64,000 nucleotides of DNA, from assembly GCA_022839745.1 (NCBI GenBank), contig JALHJB010000006.1:1-64000 (forward strand), written 5' to 3'. Position numbers and translations under genes: made by a program. How positions within the stretch are numbered: the first letter of the stretch is position 1; each line of letters begins with the position of its first letter. Under the pieces are notes generated by a model. The model did no database searches, was not told the DNA's origin, and saw nothing but the letters and a program-made list of their open reading frames with translations. Shown in pieces: positions 8,422 through 17,590 of this stretch. Source of the DNA: Actinomycetes bacterium. GTDB lineage: Bacteria > Actinomycetota > Coriobacteriia > Anaerosomatales > Anaerosomataceae.

Positions 8422-9160
8422 CGTGCGTCGTCTCTCCTTCGGCGATTCGTCTGGCGAACTCGCGTTCTTCGTCTGTCAGGTGCGCATGGACCAGCAGATC
8501 CGGCCGGCGCTCGGCGGTGCGTCGTACGGACTCCCTGCGCCGCCATGCCGCGATCCTGGCGTGGTCCCCGCTCAGCAGCACCTCAGGGACCTGCTTGTCC
8601 TCGAACACCGCCGGTCGAGTGTACTGAGGATACTCCAGCAGCCCCTCGGCGAACGACTCATCCGTTGCCGAATCGGTGCAACCGAGCGCACCCTCCTGGA
8701 GCCGGGCGACGGCATCCACGAGCACGAGCGCTGGAAGCTCTCCGCCGGTCAGCACGTAGTCGCCGATGGAGACTTCGAGGTCCGCGCGGTCGAGGATGCG
8801 CTCATCGAACCCCTCGTAGCGGCCGCAGAGAAGGATGAGGCGGCTCTGGGCGGCCAGGTCGTGCACGAGCGCCTGATCGAGCGGTCGGCCCTGAGGCGAC
8901 ATGACCACCACCATAGGCGTGTCCGGGTGGAGGTCGCTGATGGCGTCGAGGGCCCGGTACACGGGCTCAGGCTTCATCACCATGCCGGGGCCACCGCCGA
9001 ACGGGTAGTCATCGGTGGTGCGATGACGGTCGGTCGTCCAGTCCCGGAGGTCATGCACGGCGACGTCGATGATGCCGCGCGCCTGAGCGCGCCCGAGGAT
9101 CGATGCGTCGAGCGTCGCTGTCAGCATCTCCGGCAGCACGGATATGATGTCGATCCTCAC
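8414..9160 (-). CDS. trmD: tRNA (guanine-37-N1)-methyltransferase
   Basis: A 248-residue SAM-dependent SPOUT methyltransferase that makes m1G37 and prevents frameshifting. Trefoil-knot motifs are intact: MVVVMSPQGRPL, LLCGRYEGFDER and IGDYVLTGGELPAL. The C-terminal helical domain carries DESF...YPQYTRP and HARIAAWRR. The GTG at 9160 lies 4 bp after rimM. This is the classical rpsP-rimM-trmD order, with khpA between rpsP and rimM. Confidence 0.97.
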   Translation of the reverse strand: MRIDIISVLPEMLTATLDASILGRAQARGIIDVAVHDLRDWTTDRHRTTDDYPFGGGPGMVMKPEPVYRALDAISDLHPDTPMVVVMSPQGRPLDQALVHDLAAQSRLILLCGRYEGFDERILDRADLEVSIGDYVLTGGELPALVLVDAVARLQEGALGCTDSATDESFAEGLLEYPQYTRPAVFEDKQVPEVLLSGDHARIAAWRRRESVRRTAERRPDLLVHAHLTDEEREFARRIAEGETTHGD

Positions 9161-9164
9161 AGAC

Positions 9165-9677
9165 CTACTCCTCGTCGAGCAGTCCGTCGAGCAGCGTCAC
9201 GGACACTGCGCGGGCATCGTGGTCGATCTCACGGACGACATCGGCGATCACGGGCAACAGGACCTGGCCGAAAGGGCCCTCGTCGACAACGAACACATCG
9301 TTGGCGCCAGTGACGATCACATCGGTGATCACGCCGAGATGACCGCGGGCCGCGTCCACGACATCATAGCCGAGCACATCGGGCGCCTCTTCCGGCGCAG
9401 CCGGCAGGTCGTCTGACGCAGCGAGCAGCCACCGCCCGACGAGCTCATGCGCCGCGGCAGCCTCGTCGATGCCCTCCAGCGTGAGCACTACGCCCTTTGG
9501 GCCCGACCGGGCGTCCGTCACACGGTAGGGCGTCGCGTGCAGAGGCGGCGGGACGACCCATACCTGAAGGCCACGGATGTCAACGAATGAGAGACCGCCG
9601 TCTGGAACGACGACGACCTCCCCTTTGGTTCCATGGGGCTTCTGGATCCGTCCGACCCTACGGTACGGGGTCGCCAT
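9165..9677 (-). CDS. rimM: 16S rRNA processing protein RimM
   Basis: A 170-residue assembly factor for the 30S head domain that acts with S19. It has the N-terminal RimM barrel (RRVGRIQKPHGTKGEV) and the C-terminal PRC-barrel (VLGYDVVDAARGHLGVITDVI, DVFVVDEGPFGQVLLPVI). It sits 3 bp after khpA and 4 bp before trmD. Confidence 0.95.
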   Translation of the reverse strand: MATPYRRVGRIQKPHGTKGEVVVVPDGGLSFVDIRGLQVWVVPPPLHATPYRVTDARSGPKGVVLTLEGIDEAAAAHELVGRWLLAASDDLPAAPEEAPDVLGYDVVDAARGHLGVITDVIVTGANDVFVVDEGPFGQVLLPVIADVVREIDHDARAVSVTLLDGLLDEE

Positions 9678-9680
9678 GGA

Positions 9681-9929
9681 TCAGCCGATGACTTCGACCG
9701 TCGCGTCGGCGCCGTTGAGCGAAGCGGCCGCACGGGCGAGGACCCGGAGGGCCTTGATCACCCGTCCTTGCCGACCGATGACCTTGCCGATGTCGTCAGG
9801 GTGCACGGTGACCTCGTAGGTCGTGACGCCGTTCTCCTCGTGGCTGTCGATCCGGACGTCGTCAGGATTCTCCACGACGGAAGTGACGACGTACGTCACC
9901 AGAGCGTTGACGTCCGCAGTGGGGGTCAT
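9681..9929 (-). CDS. khpA: KH-domain RNA-binding protein KhpA
   Basis: A small RNA-binding protein of 82 residues made of a single KH domain, with the GxxG loop in KVIGRQGRVIKALR. Family members in Gram-positives pair with KhpB and affect cell division and sRNA use. The position between rpsP and rimM is the conserved one. The start is 2 bp after the rpsP stop. Confidence 0.95.
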   Translation of the reverse strand: MTPTADVNALVTYVVTSVVENPDDVRIDSHEENGVTTYEVTVHPDDIGKVIGRQGRVIKALRVLARAAASLNGADATVEVIG

Positions 9930-9931
9930 GG

Positions 9932-10315
9932 CTACTCTGCTGCCTCAGACGCGTCGGCCTCTGCGGCCTCTTTGGCGGCCTTGGCGGCAGCCTCTTCGGC
10001 GGCCTTCGCCTCAGCAGCGGCCTTGGCCTGGGCCTTCTTGGAGAGCGTCTCCGTCTTGGCCGGAGCCTGGGCCTCAGGGTTCTTTGCGATGGCGATCAGC
10101 TTGGCAACGGTCTCGCTGGGAGTCGCTCCCTTTGCGATCCAGGCATCGATCTTCTCGACGTCGAGCTCGATGGTCGACGGATCGGTGCGGGGGTTGTACC
10201 TGCCGAGGATCTCGATGAAGCGGCCATCACGCGGTGCGCGCGAGTCCGCGGCAACCACGCGGTAGAACGGTGCCTTCTTCGCGCCTGCGCGTGCAAGGCG
10301 GATCTTGACTGCCAA
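9932..10315 (-). CDS. rpsP: 30S ribosomal protein S16
   Basis: Small-subunit protein S16. The start is taken as the TTG at 10315, which gives the family N-terminus (L/M)AVKIRLARAG and has CGGAGG about 8 bp upstream; earlier frame-consistent starts overlap that ribosome site. The core (about 1-80: KKAPFYRVVAADSRAPRDG, LGRYNPRTDP) is normal. The remaining 45 or so residues form an Ala/Lys/Glu-rich tail, a frequent actinobacterial addition without known fold. Total 127 residues. Confidence 0.95.
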   Translation of the reverse strand: MAVKIRLARAGAKKAPFYRVVAADSRAPRDGRFIEILGRYNPRTDPSTIELDVEKIDAWIAKGATPSETVAKLIAIAKNPEAQAPAKTETLSKKAQAKAAAEAKAAEEAAAKAAKEAAEADASEAAE

Positions 10316-10334
10316 AACCTTCACCTCCGTGTAG

Positions 10335-10353
10335 GTGGCCTTTGTCGGGCCAC
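10335..10353 (-). promoter_or_regulatory. Small hairpin between ffh and rpsP
   Basis: GTGGCC and GGCCAC arms (10335-10340, 10348-10353) around a 7-base loop lie in the short ffh-rpsP gap, just upstream of the rpsP ribosome site. There is no U-run, so it is not an obvious terminator. Confidence 0.35.
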
Positions 10354-10372
10354 TCGTGAGCAAAAGCAGCGA

Positions 10373-11734
10373 CTAATGATACGAGATGTGCCTGCGTCGC
10401 ATCCCGGGGAAGAATCCGCCTCTCCGGCGCCCCTTCTTGCCCTGGCGTTCGGCGACCTGCATCTGCTTGATCATCTTCTGTGCCTGGGCGAACTGCTTGA
10501 GCATCTGATTGACCTCGTAGACCGAGACGCCGGCGCCGAGTGCGATGCGCTCCCTGCGCGAACCGTTGATGAGCGAGGGCTTGTCGCGCTCACGCGGGGT
10601 CATCGAGCGGATGATCGCCTCGGTTCGTGCGAGCGCCCCTTCGTCGACCTGTGCGTCGGCGGGCAGCTTGTTGGCGCCCGGGATCATCTTCATGAGGTCG
10701 GCGAGCGACCCCATCTTGCGGACCTGCTGCAGCTGCGCGAGGAAGTCGTCGAGGGTGAACCGTCCCTCGCGCAGGCGTGCCTCGAGCTGCTCGGCCGTGT
10801 CGGCGTCGATCGTGCTCTGCGCCTTCTCGATGAGCGATACGACGTCGCCCATGCCGAGGATGCGCTTTGCCATGCGCTCGGGATGGAAGGGTTCGAGCGC
10901 GTCGAGCTTCTCCCCCACGCCCACGAACTTGATGGGCCGACCGGTCACCGAGCGCACCGAGAGCGCCGCGCCTCCGCGGGCGTCGCCGTCGAGCTTGGTG
11001 ACGATGACGCCATCGAAGTCGACGCGCTCGGCGAAGGACTTCGCCGCATTCACGGCGTCCTGGCCGGTCATGGCATCGACGACCATGAGGACCTGGTCGG
11101 GGCGTACGGCGTCGCGGATGGCGGCCGCCTCGGCCATCATGGCTTCGTCGATATGCAGCCGGCCGGCGGTGTCTACGATCACGAGGTCCCGCATGGTGGC
11201 GACCGCCTGCTTCACGCCCTCCCGGGCGATCTCGACCGGATTCCCGCCGTCCTCGCGGTACACCGGAACGCCGAGTTGGGCGGCGAGCGCTTCGAGCTGG
11301 TCGGCCGCCGCAGGACGGTACACGTCGCAGGCGACGAGCAGCGGGCTCCTCCCCTGCTGCTGGAGAAGGCGCGCAAGCTTGGCCGAGGCTGTGGTCTTGC
11401 CGGAGCCCTGGAGACCCACCAGCATGACGACGGCAGGAATCCGGCCGGAGAGCACGAGCCGGGACTCGGTGCCTCCCATCAGGGCCGTGAGCTCCTCCAG
11501 GACGATCTTCACCACCATCTGTCCGGGTGTGAGGCTCTTCAGGACGTCCTGGCCGACGGAGCGCTCGCGGACGGCCGCAACAAAGGACTTGACCGTCTTG
11601 AAGTCCACGTCCGCCTCGAGAAGCGCCATACGCACTTCGCGCATGGCGGCGTCGACATCGGTCTCCGTGAGGATGCCTCGTCCGGTGAGCTTGCTGAAGA
11701 CCGACTGCAGCCGGTCCGTGAGATTCTCAAACAC
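10373..11734 (-). CDS. ffh: Signal recognition particle protein Ffh
   Basis: The GTPase of the signal recognition particle, which binds signal sequences and 4.5S RNA and docks on FtsY. The 453-residue protein has an N-domain (1-90), a G-domain with GLQGSGKTT (107-115), DTAGR and TKLDGDARGG, and a Met-rich M domain from about 320 (GSLADLMKMIPG, MIRS...SRRERIALGAG) with a basic end. A GTG at 11734 follows GGAGG. The SRP RNA gene is not in this window. Confidence 0.97.
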   Translation of the reverse strand: MFENLTDRLQSVFSKLTGRGILTETDVDAAMREVRMALLEADVDFKTVKSFVAAVRERSVGQDVLKSLTPGQMVVKIVLEELTALMGGTESRLVLSGRIPAVVMLVGLQGSGKTTASAKLARLLQQQGRSPLLVACDVYRPAAADQLEALAAQLGVPVYREDGGNPVEIAREGVKQAVATMRDLVIVDTAGRLHIDEAMMAEAAAIRDAVRPDQVLMVVDAMTGQDAVNAAKSFAERVDFDGVIVTKLDGDARGGAALSVRSVTGRPIKFVGVGEKLDALEPFHPERMAKRILGMGDVVSLIEKAQSTIDADTAEQLEARLREGRFTLDDFLAQLQQVRKMGSLADLMKMIPGANKLPADAQVDEGALARTEAIIRSMTPRERDKPSLINGSRRERIALGAGVSVYEVNQMLKQFAQAQKMIKQMQVAERQGKKGRRRGGFFPGMRRRHISYH

Positions 11735-11779
11735 GCGTTCTACCTCCGTGGGTCAGTGACCTCGCGATAGCGGACGATC

Positions 11780-12319
11780 TCAGTCAATGATACTGAAGCG
11801 GGAAAGCGGCAGGACGATGGCAACGACGCGTCCCCGCACGGCGGTCTGCGGAACGGGGCCGAGGATGCGGCTGTCGTACGAGCGGAACCGGTTGTCGCCG
11901 AGCAGGTAGATGTGACCATCCGGCACCACCACCTGTGGCAGCCGCGGGCCGTACGTGCGAGCCTCGCCGTACGATGGTGACAGCGGTGCGCCGTTGATCA
12001 CCACAACGTCGCCGTGAGCGTCGATGGTGTCTCCAGGGAGTCCCACCACGCGCTTGAGTATGCCCACGGGGCGACCATGCTCATCGGGCACGGTGGCCGA
12101 GACGATGTCACCACGCGTCGGTAGGTCGTAGCCGCGCGTGATGAGCACCAGGTCGCGATCGAGCAGTGTGGGGCGCATCGACATGCCGTTGACCCGGGAG
12201 GTGCCGAAGACGATCCAGAGCGTGCTCACTACCACTCCGAGCACGATGGCAAGCGCCGCGGCCACAACGAGCACTCGACGGTCCGAGTCACGCCAGACGA
12301 TGAACGTGAGCCTGCTCAC
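11780..12319 (-). CDS. lepB: Signal peptidase I (second copy)
   Basis: A shorter signal peptidase I of 179 residues. It has one membrane segment (about 16-39), catalytic S47 (NGMSM), general base K89 (GILKRVVGLPGD) and the GDNRFRSYDSRILG box. I chose the GTG at 12319, 7 bp after the ftsY stop; it has no clear ribosome site and probably depends on coupling with ftsY. A longer reading upstream overlaps ftsY by 77 bp and adds no family sequence. Compared with the copy at 7792 it lacks the acidic cytoplasmic extension. Confidence 0.88.
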   Translation of the reverse strand: MSRLTFIVWRDSDRRVLVVAAALAIVLGVVVSTLWIVFGTSRVNGMSMRPTLLDRDLVLITRGYDLPTRGDIVSATVPDEHGRPVGILKRVVGLPGDTIDAHGDVVVINGAPLSPSYGEARTYGPRLPQVVVPDGHIYLLGDNRFRSYDSRILGPVPQTAVRGRVVAIVLPLSRFSIID

Positions 12320-12326
12320 CGTGGCA

Positions 12327-13247
12327 TCAGGAGATGTCGCCGACAAGCGCTCCGGCGAAGTCCAGCGGGTCGAACGGCTCGAGGTCGTCGATCCCCTCGC
12401 CAACGCCGACGCGTATCACCGGAAGCCCGAGCTCACGGACGACCGCGACCACGATCCCACCCTTGGCGGTGCCGTCGAGCTTGGTGAGGACCACCGCGTC
12501 AAGGTCGAGCGCGCGGTGGAACTCGCGCGCCTGGACGATGCCGTTCTGACCGGTGGTGGCGTCGATGACAAGCACGGAGCGCACGGGAAACGGGCTCTCG
12601 CGCTCAGCGACCCGCTTGACCTTCTGGAGCTCAGCCATGAGGTCGGGAGATGTGTGCAGCCGACCCGCGGTGTCAACGATGATGAGGTCGGCGTCACGCG
12701 CGCGTGCCTCAGCGATGGTGTCGTACACCACAGCAGCGGGGTCCGCGCCGTGCGCACGCTCCACGACCGGCACGCCTGCACGCTCGCCCCACACGCGCAG
12801 CTGCTCGATCGCGGCCGCGCGGAAGGTGTCGGCCGAGCCGATCACGACCCGGCGGCCGGCACCCGATGCCGCGCTGGCGAGCTTTCCAACGCTCGTGGTC
12901 TTGCCGGTGCCGTTCACGCCGACCATGAGCACGCACGCGGGACCGGACGCGAAGGGATCCTCGGCCTCCAGCGTGACCTGGGCGGCGATCTCGTCGACGA
13001 GGCGCGCCACCACGGCGCGGGCGTCGGGCAGCGCCTCCCGTGTGGCCGTCTTCCGCAACCGCTCGACCATCTCGGACGCCGCAAGACCGCCCATGTCTGC
13101 GAGGATCAGCGCTTCCTCAAGCCCGTCCCAGAACTCGTCGTCGAGCTGCGGACCGCGCCGCAGCAGGACATTCAGATGGCCGCCGAGCTGCTCGCGTGTC
13201 CGGGTGAGCCCGTCGCTGATGCGCTTGAACCATGGCGTCGGGCTCAT
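12327..13247 (-). CDS. ftsY: SRP receptor FtsY
   Basis: The membrane-associated GTPase that receives the SRP-ribosome complex. The 306-residue protein lacks the long acidic A domain seen in some bacteria and starts almost at the N domain (WFKRISDGLTRTREQ). GTPase motifs are GVNGTGKTT (110-118), DTAGRLHTS and TKLDGTAKGG. The ATG at 13247 overlaps the smc stop by 4 bp. The smc-ftsY-ffh order is the conserved Gram-positive arrangement. Confidence 0.96.
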   Translation of the reverse strand: MSPTPWFKRISDGLTRTREQLGGHLNVLLRRGPQLDDEFWDGLEEALILADMGGLAASEMVERLRKTATREALPDARAVVARLVDEIAAQVTLEAEDPFASGPACVLMVGVNGTGKTTSVGKLASAASGAGRRVVIGSADTFRAAAIEQLRVWGERAGVPVVERAHGADPAAVVYDTIAEARARDADLIIVDTAGRLHTSPDLMAELQKVKRVAERESPFPVRSVLVIDATTGQNGIVQAREFHRALDLDAVVLTKLDGTAKGGIVVAVVRELGLPVIRVGVGEGIDDLEPFDPLDFAGALVGDIS

Positions 13248-16200
13248 GATGCGTTCTCCGCGGGAATAGCGCGCTCAAGCTTCTGACTGACGACCTTGCT
13301 CACGCCGTCGGCTTGCATGGACACGCCGTAGAGCACATCGGCCATCTCCATGGTGCGCCGCTGGTGGGTCACGATGATGAACTGCGTGAAGTGCCGCATG
13401 CTGTCCACGAAGGCGATGAACCGGCGCAGGTTGGTGTCGTCAAGCGCCGCCTCCACCTCATCGAGGATGTAGAACGGGCACGGCCGGGTCCGGTAGACGG
13501 CGAACAGGAGCGCGAGCGCGGTGAGCGACTTCTCGCCGCCCGACAGCAAGCTCATCTTCTGGAGACGCTTGCCCCTGGGCTGTGCCACGACCTCGACGCC
13601 GGTGGTCTCCGGATCGTCGGGGTCGGTCAGCGCGAGCGACGCGTGGCCTCCGGGGAACAGGACGCCGAATATCTCCTGGAAGTGGCCGTCCACGCGCTCG
13701 AACGTGTCGAGGAACCGGTCGCGGACCTTCCGGTCGATGGCGCCGATGACCTTCTGCAGCGCGTGGCGGCTTGCGAGCAGGTCGTCGAGCTGCCGCTGCA
13801 TGAAATCACGGCGCTGCTGCAGCCCCGTGAACTCCTCGACAGCCACCGGGTTGACCGGACCGAGGTTTGCGAGACGCCTCCGGAGGCGCATGGCACGGTC
13901 GCCCACGCCCTCACGGTCCTCGATCGGCGGCATCTCGAGCGCGCGTTCGATGGGCATGCCGAGCTCCTCGACGATGCGCCGGACGGCACCGGTGACCTGC
14001 ACTTCGAGGGCCGCCTTCTCCACGCGGACGTCGGACATGACGTCGAGTGCGGCCTGCACTGCCGCCTGAGCGGTGCGTACCGCGTCCTGTCCGTCGTGGA
14101 TGGTCTGCCGGAGCGACTCGCTGTCAGCCTGCTCGAATCGGGCACGGTCCCGAAGCTTGTCGGCCCAGTGCTCTCCGCGCTCGAGAAGCACCTGGTAGAG
14201 CTCGTGGAGCGGCTCCACCCGGGCACGCAGCGACTCGAGTGCCTCGGCGGTCTCTCCGGAGTGGGTCACCGTGTGCTCGAGTTCACGGAGCTCCGCGTTC
14301 AGCGAGGCCTGGCGCCGCTTGAGGTGGACCTCACGCTCGGACACCGCGGCGATCTCCACCTGGCACGCTCCCAGCCGGCTGGTCACCTCGGATTCCTCGC
14401 GGAACCTGGTATCGCGTTCTTCCCGCATCGCCACGGTCGCATCCTCGAGCTCCTCTATCGTGCGCAGTCCTTGTTCGATGCGGTCGGTGAGGGCGCGCTG
14501 CGCCGGCTTGTCCCTGGCGGTACGCTCCTCGATCTGTCGGATGCGCAGGTCGATCGACGCGGCCTCGGTGTCCGAGTCCGTGACGCTCTGCTCAAGGCGG
14601 CCGACCTCCTCACGGAGCGACGCCTCCTCGCCGGTGAGGGTGGCGAGTTCCTGTGAGAGGCCGAGCGCGTCTTGTTGCGCCGCCGCAAGCGCCTCGCGGG
14701 CGGCGACCAGGGAGGCCTCGGCCTCCCCCACCTCGGAGTCAAGCGACGCGTAGCGGTCGCGCAGGTCGACGAGGGTACGCTTGCGTGTGAGGACGCCGGC
14801 GTCCTCTTCGAGGTTGGGCCCTACGCGCACACGGCCACCTGCCCAGGCCATGTGGCCTTCGCGGGTGACCAGCCGCCACGGACCGTCGGCCTCGGAAATA
14901 GCGTCTCTGAGCGACTCGACGACCCGGACGTCGCCGATGAGCGCCGCCAGTCCGGGCCTGATCTCGGGCGCGCACTGGATGACGTCGAGCAGCCGGACAC
15001 CCGGGCCGTCGGCGGGGAGATCGCGCACGAGGGCGCTGCCGACCGCAAGCAGCGAGAAGTCGGCGGCACCGTCCTCCTCGAGAAGCGCGACCGTGGGCGC
15101 GAGGTCGTCCTTGCTCTTCACCAGGACGCAGAAGACATCGCCGCCGAGCACGCGCTCCACGACATGCTCGAACTCCTTGGGCACGGTGATCTGGTCGGTG
15201 ACCGGGCCGATGACACCGGGGAGCTTCTCCTCCCGCGCGAGCAGCGTGGCGAGCGCAGGCGAGGCGGCCTCGAACGCACGGTCGACCTCCTCGAGCGCAC
15301 GGATCTCGGCTCGCACCTCGGAGATCTCGTTGCGAAGCCTGTCGAGCGTGGCACGCTTCGACTCGCTCAGGCGCACGTGCTTGTCCACCTCCGCCGAGGC
15401 GAGATCGGCCTCCTTGCGCGTGCGCTCGATCCTGCCGTTCAGGTGGTCGAGACGGTTGCGGCGCGCGGACAGCGTCTGCATGAGCGCCGAGCGGCCGTCC
15501 CTGACAGCGGTGGCGCGATCGGCGAGGATCTCGAGCTCGAGGGCGAAGCCCGAGAGGGCCTGCTGGATGTCCGCGAGCTCAAGGCGGGCGTCGTCCACGT
15601 CTTTGCGGGCCCGGCGGCTTTCGGTCATGACGCGGGTGAGGTTCTCATCGGCCGCGAGACGGTCTTTGCGGGCGGTCTCGGACTCCTTGCGGAGCTCGCT
15701 CAGTTGGGTGTACAGCGCCTGCAGCTTGGCTTCGGTGACGGCGCGCTCCTCGATGATCTGCTCCACCTCGCGCGTCCGCGACTCAAGGCGCGTACCGCTC
15801 TGGTGGAACTTCTGGCGCAGCTCTGAGAGCCGCTCGACGAGGTTCTTGCCCTTCTCCTCGAGGAGCAGGAGACCTGAGTTCGTTCGCTCGAGAACGGACT
15901 GCAGTCTGCGACGCTGCTCGGACAGGTCGCCGACGAAGAGGCCCTTCTCTTCGAGCAACGACTGGAAGGTCGCGAGCTCGCGCTCCTTCTCGGCAAGGCG
16001 GTACCGCGCGAGGTCGACCTCAGCGTCGTGCTCACGCTCGCGACGCTCGAGCGCGTCCCACTGCTCCTGCAGCGAGCGCAGGTCGGCGACTGCCAGCGAG
16101 ACCTCCAGCTCGCGGAGCTCGGCCTCGATCTCCCGGTACTGCTTGGCCTTGTCGGCCTGGCGCTGCAGCGGCTTGAGCTGCCGGTCGATCTCGATCAGGA

Positions 16201-16792
16201 CGTCGCGGATGCGGTCGAGGTGGACATCCATCGCGGTGAGCTTGCGCACCGCCCGGTCCTTGCGCTTCTTGTGTTTGAGCACACCGGCGGCGTCCTCGAT
16301 CAGCGCGCGTCGTTCTTCGGGTTTGGAGTTGAGGATCTCATCAAGCCGTCCCTGGCTGATGATCGAGTGGGTGTCGCGGCCGAGGCCGGTGTCGTGCAGC
16401 AGCTCCTGGATGTCGAGGAGGCGCGCTGGCGACTGGTTGATGAGGTACTCGCTCTCGCCGTTGCGGAACATGCGGCGGGTGATGGTGACCTCGCTGAACT
16501 CGAGCGGTAGCGTTCCATCACGGTTGTCGAGCACGAGGTCGACCTCGGCGACACCCACCGCTTGTCTCGCGGAGGAACCGGCGAACACGACGTCTTCCAT
16601 CGAGTTGCCGCGCAGCGTCTTGGCAGACTGCTCGCCGAGCACCCAGAGCACGGCGTCGGAGATGTTCGACTTGCCGGAACCGTTTGGCCCCACGACGACC
16701 GTCACGCCCGGCTCGAGGCCAAGGCGGCTCTTATCGGCGAAGGACTTGAACCCTTTGAGGGTGAGTGACTTCAGGTACAAGTGACAGCCCAT
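13244..16792 (-). CDS. smc: Chromosome partition protein SMC
   Basis: The ATPase that condenses and segregates the chromosome with ScpA/ScpB. The 1182-residue protein is full length: Walker A GPNGSGKS at 35-42, two long coiled-coil arms (about 170-500 and 680-1020) with a hinge (about 510-670), and a C-terminal head with signature LSGGEKS near 1083-1089 and Walker B ILDE near 1109-1112 in FYILDEVEAALDD. The start is the ATG at 16792; a TTG four codons in would give the common YLKSLTLKGFKSF start. No strong ribosome site is seen for either. scpA and scpB are not in the window. Confidence 0.97.
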   Translation of the reverse strand: MGCHLYLKSLTLKGFKSFADKSRLGLEPGVTVVVGPNGSGKSNISDAVLWVLGEQSAKTLRGNSMEDVVFAGSSARQAVGVAEVDLVLDNRDGTLPLEFSEVTITRRMFRNGESEYLINQSPARLLDIQELLHDTGLGRDTHSIISQGRLDEILNSKPEERRALIEDAAGVLKHKKRKDRAVRKLTAMDVHLDRIRDVLIEIDRQLKPLQRQADKAKQYREIEAELRELEVSLAVADLRSLQEQWDALERREREHDAEVDLARYRLAEKERELATFQSLLEEKGLFVGDLSEQRRRLQSVLERTNSGLLLLEEKGKNLVERLSELRQKFHQSGTRLESRTREVEQIIEERAVTEAKLQALYTQLSELRKESETARKDRLAADENLTRVMTESRRARKDVDDARLELADIQQALSGFALELEILADRATAVRDGRSALMQTLSARRNRLDHLNGRIERTRKEADLASAEVDKHVRLSESKRATLDRLRNEISEVRAEIRALEEVDRAFEAASPALATLLAREEKLPGVIGPVTDQITVPKEFEHVVERVLGGDVFCVLVKSKDDLAPTVALLEEDGAADFSLLAVGSALVRDLPADGPGVRLLDVIQCAPEIRPGLAALIGDVRVVESLRDAISEADGPWRLVTREGHMAWAGGRVRVGPNLEEDAGVLTRKRTLVDLRDRYASLDSEVGEAEASLVAAREALAAAQQDALGLSQELATLTGEEASLREEVGRLEQSVTDSDTEAASIDLRIRQIEERTARDKPAQRALTDRIEQGLRTIEELEDATVAMREERDTRFREESEVTSRLGACQVEIAAVSEREVHLKRRQASLNAELRELEHTVTHSGETAEALESLRARVEPLHELYQVLLERGEHWADKLRDRARFEQADSESLRQTIHDGQDAVRTAQAAVQAALDVMSDVRVEKAALEVQVTGAVRRIVEELGMPIERALEMPPIEDREGVGDRAMRLRRRLANLGPVNPVAVEEFTGLQQRRDFMQRQLDDLLASRHALQKVIGAIDRKVRDRFLDTFERVDGHFQEIFGVLFPGGHASLALTDPDDPETTGVEVVAQPRGKRLQKMSLLSGGEKSLTALALLFAVYRTRPCPFYILDEVEAALDDTNLRRFIAFVDSMRHFTQFIIVTHQRRTMEMADVLYGVSMQADGVSKVVSQKLERAIPAENAS

Positions 16793-16870
16793 TCAGCAGG
16801 AGAGTACGAACGGTTTGCCGGGCCTGACCCGCGCCGGACGCTCCGTATCCTATCACAGGGAGGGCCGCTC

Positions 16871-17587
16871 TCAGACGTCTGCGGGACCCTCTGTCAGTGC
16901 TTCGAGCGCCGCTGCCGCCGCGGCCTTCTCGGCAGCTTGCTTGGAGGCCCCCTTGCCCGTTCCCGCCAGGCGGTCGCCCACGCGGACTTCAGCCTCGAAC
17001 ACGCGCGCGTGGGCCGGCCCGCGTGCGGAGACGATCTCATACACGGGGAGCGTGCCGAACGCCGCCTGCGTGTGCTGCTGCAGGAGCGACTTCACGTCCC
17101 CGGCAGCACTGCTGCGCGGGTGGGGCGCCGCGGCGCGCATGTGGGCGACGAAGCCGCGGGCCGCCTCAAGGCCGCCGTCAAGATAGACGGCGCCCACGAG
17201 CGCCTCCAGTGCGTTCTCGAGGACCGACGGTCTCGTGCGCTCTCCCCCTGCCTCCGCCCCGCGTCCGAGGCGGAGGAGGTCCGCAATGCCGAGAGCGCCC
17301 GCCATCGCCGAGAGCGACGTGCCCGAGACGATCGAGTGCTTGCGCTTGGTGAGGTCGCCCTCCGGCTCCGCGGGGAAGGCGCCGAACACCTCGTCGGCCA
17401 CGATGAAGCCGAGGACAGCATCGCCGAGGAACTCCAGACGGTCGTACGCGCGTGCGGTGGGATGTTCCGCCGCATACGACGGGTGCGTGAGGGCCGCCTC
17501 GAGGAGCGTGAGGTCGCTGAACCGGTAGCCGAGGATCGCCTCGGCGCGGCTGCGCAGATCGCTCTCCGGTCGCTCAGGCCCGCTCAT
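16871..17587 (-). CDS. rnc: Ribonuclease III
   Basis: A double-strand-specific RNase that matures rRNA and processes mRNA hairpins. The 238-residue protein has the RNase III signature RLEFLGDAVLG near 50, the second acidic cluster NALEALVGAVYLDGG, and a C-terminal dsRNA-binding domain (about 160-230, GTGKGASKQAAEKAAA). It starts 3 bp after fabF and is followed by a 78-bp gap to smc with no clear terminator. Confidence 0.96.
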   Translation of the reverse strand: MSGPERPESDLRSRAEAILGYRFSDLTLLEAALTHPSYAAEHPTARAYDRLEFLGDAVLGFIVADEVFGAFPAEPEGDLTKRKHSIVSGTSLSAMAGALGIADLLRLGRGAEAGGERTRPSVLENALEALVGAVYLDGGLEAARGFVAHMRAAAPHPRSSAAGDVKSLLQQHTQAAFGTLPVYEIVSARGPAHARVFEAEVRVGDRLAGTGKGASKQAAEKAAAAAALEALTEGPADV

Positions 17588-17590
17588 CGA

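Noticed and set aside
10376..11770. 464-codon plus-strand open frame opposite ffh
   Set aside because: Reads entirely through the antisense of ffh; no motif or ribosome site.
14781..16784. 667-codon plus-strand open frame opposite smc
   Set aside because: Ser/Arg-rich translation with no domain, exactly antisense to a full-length SMC; a GC-rich shadow.
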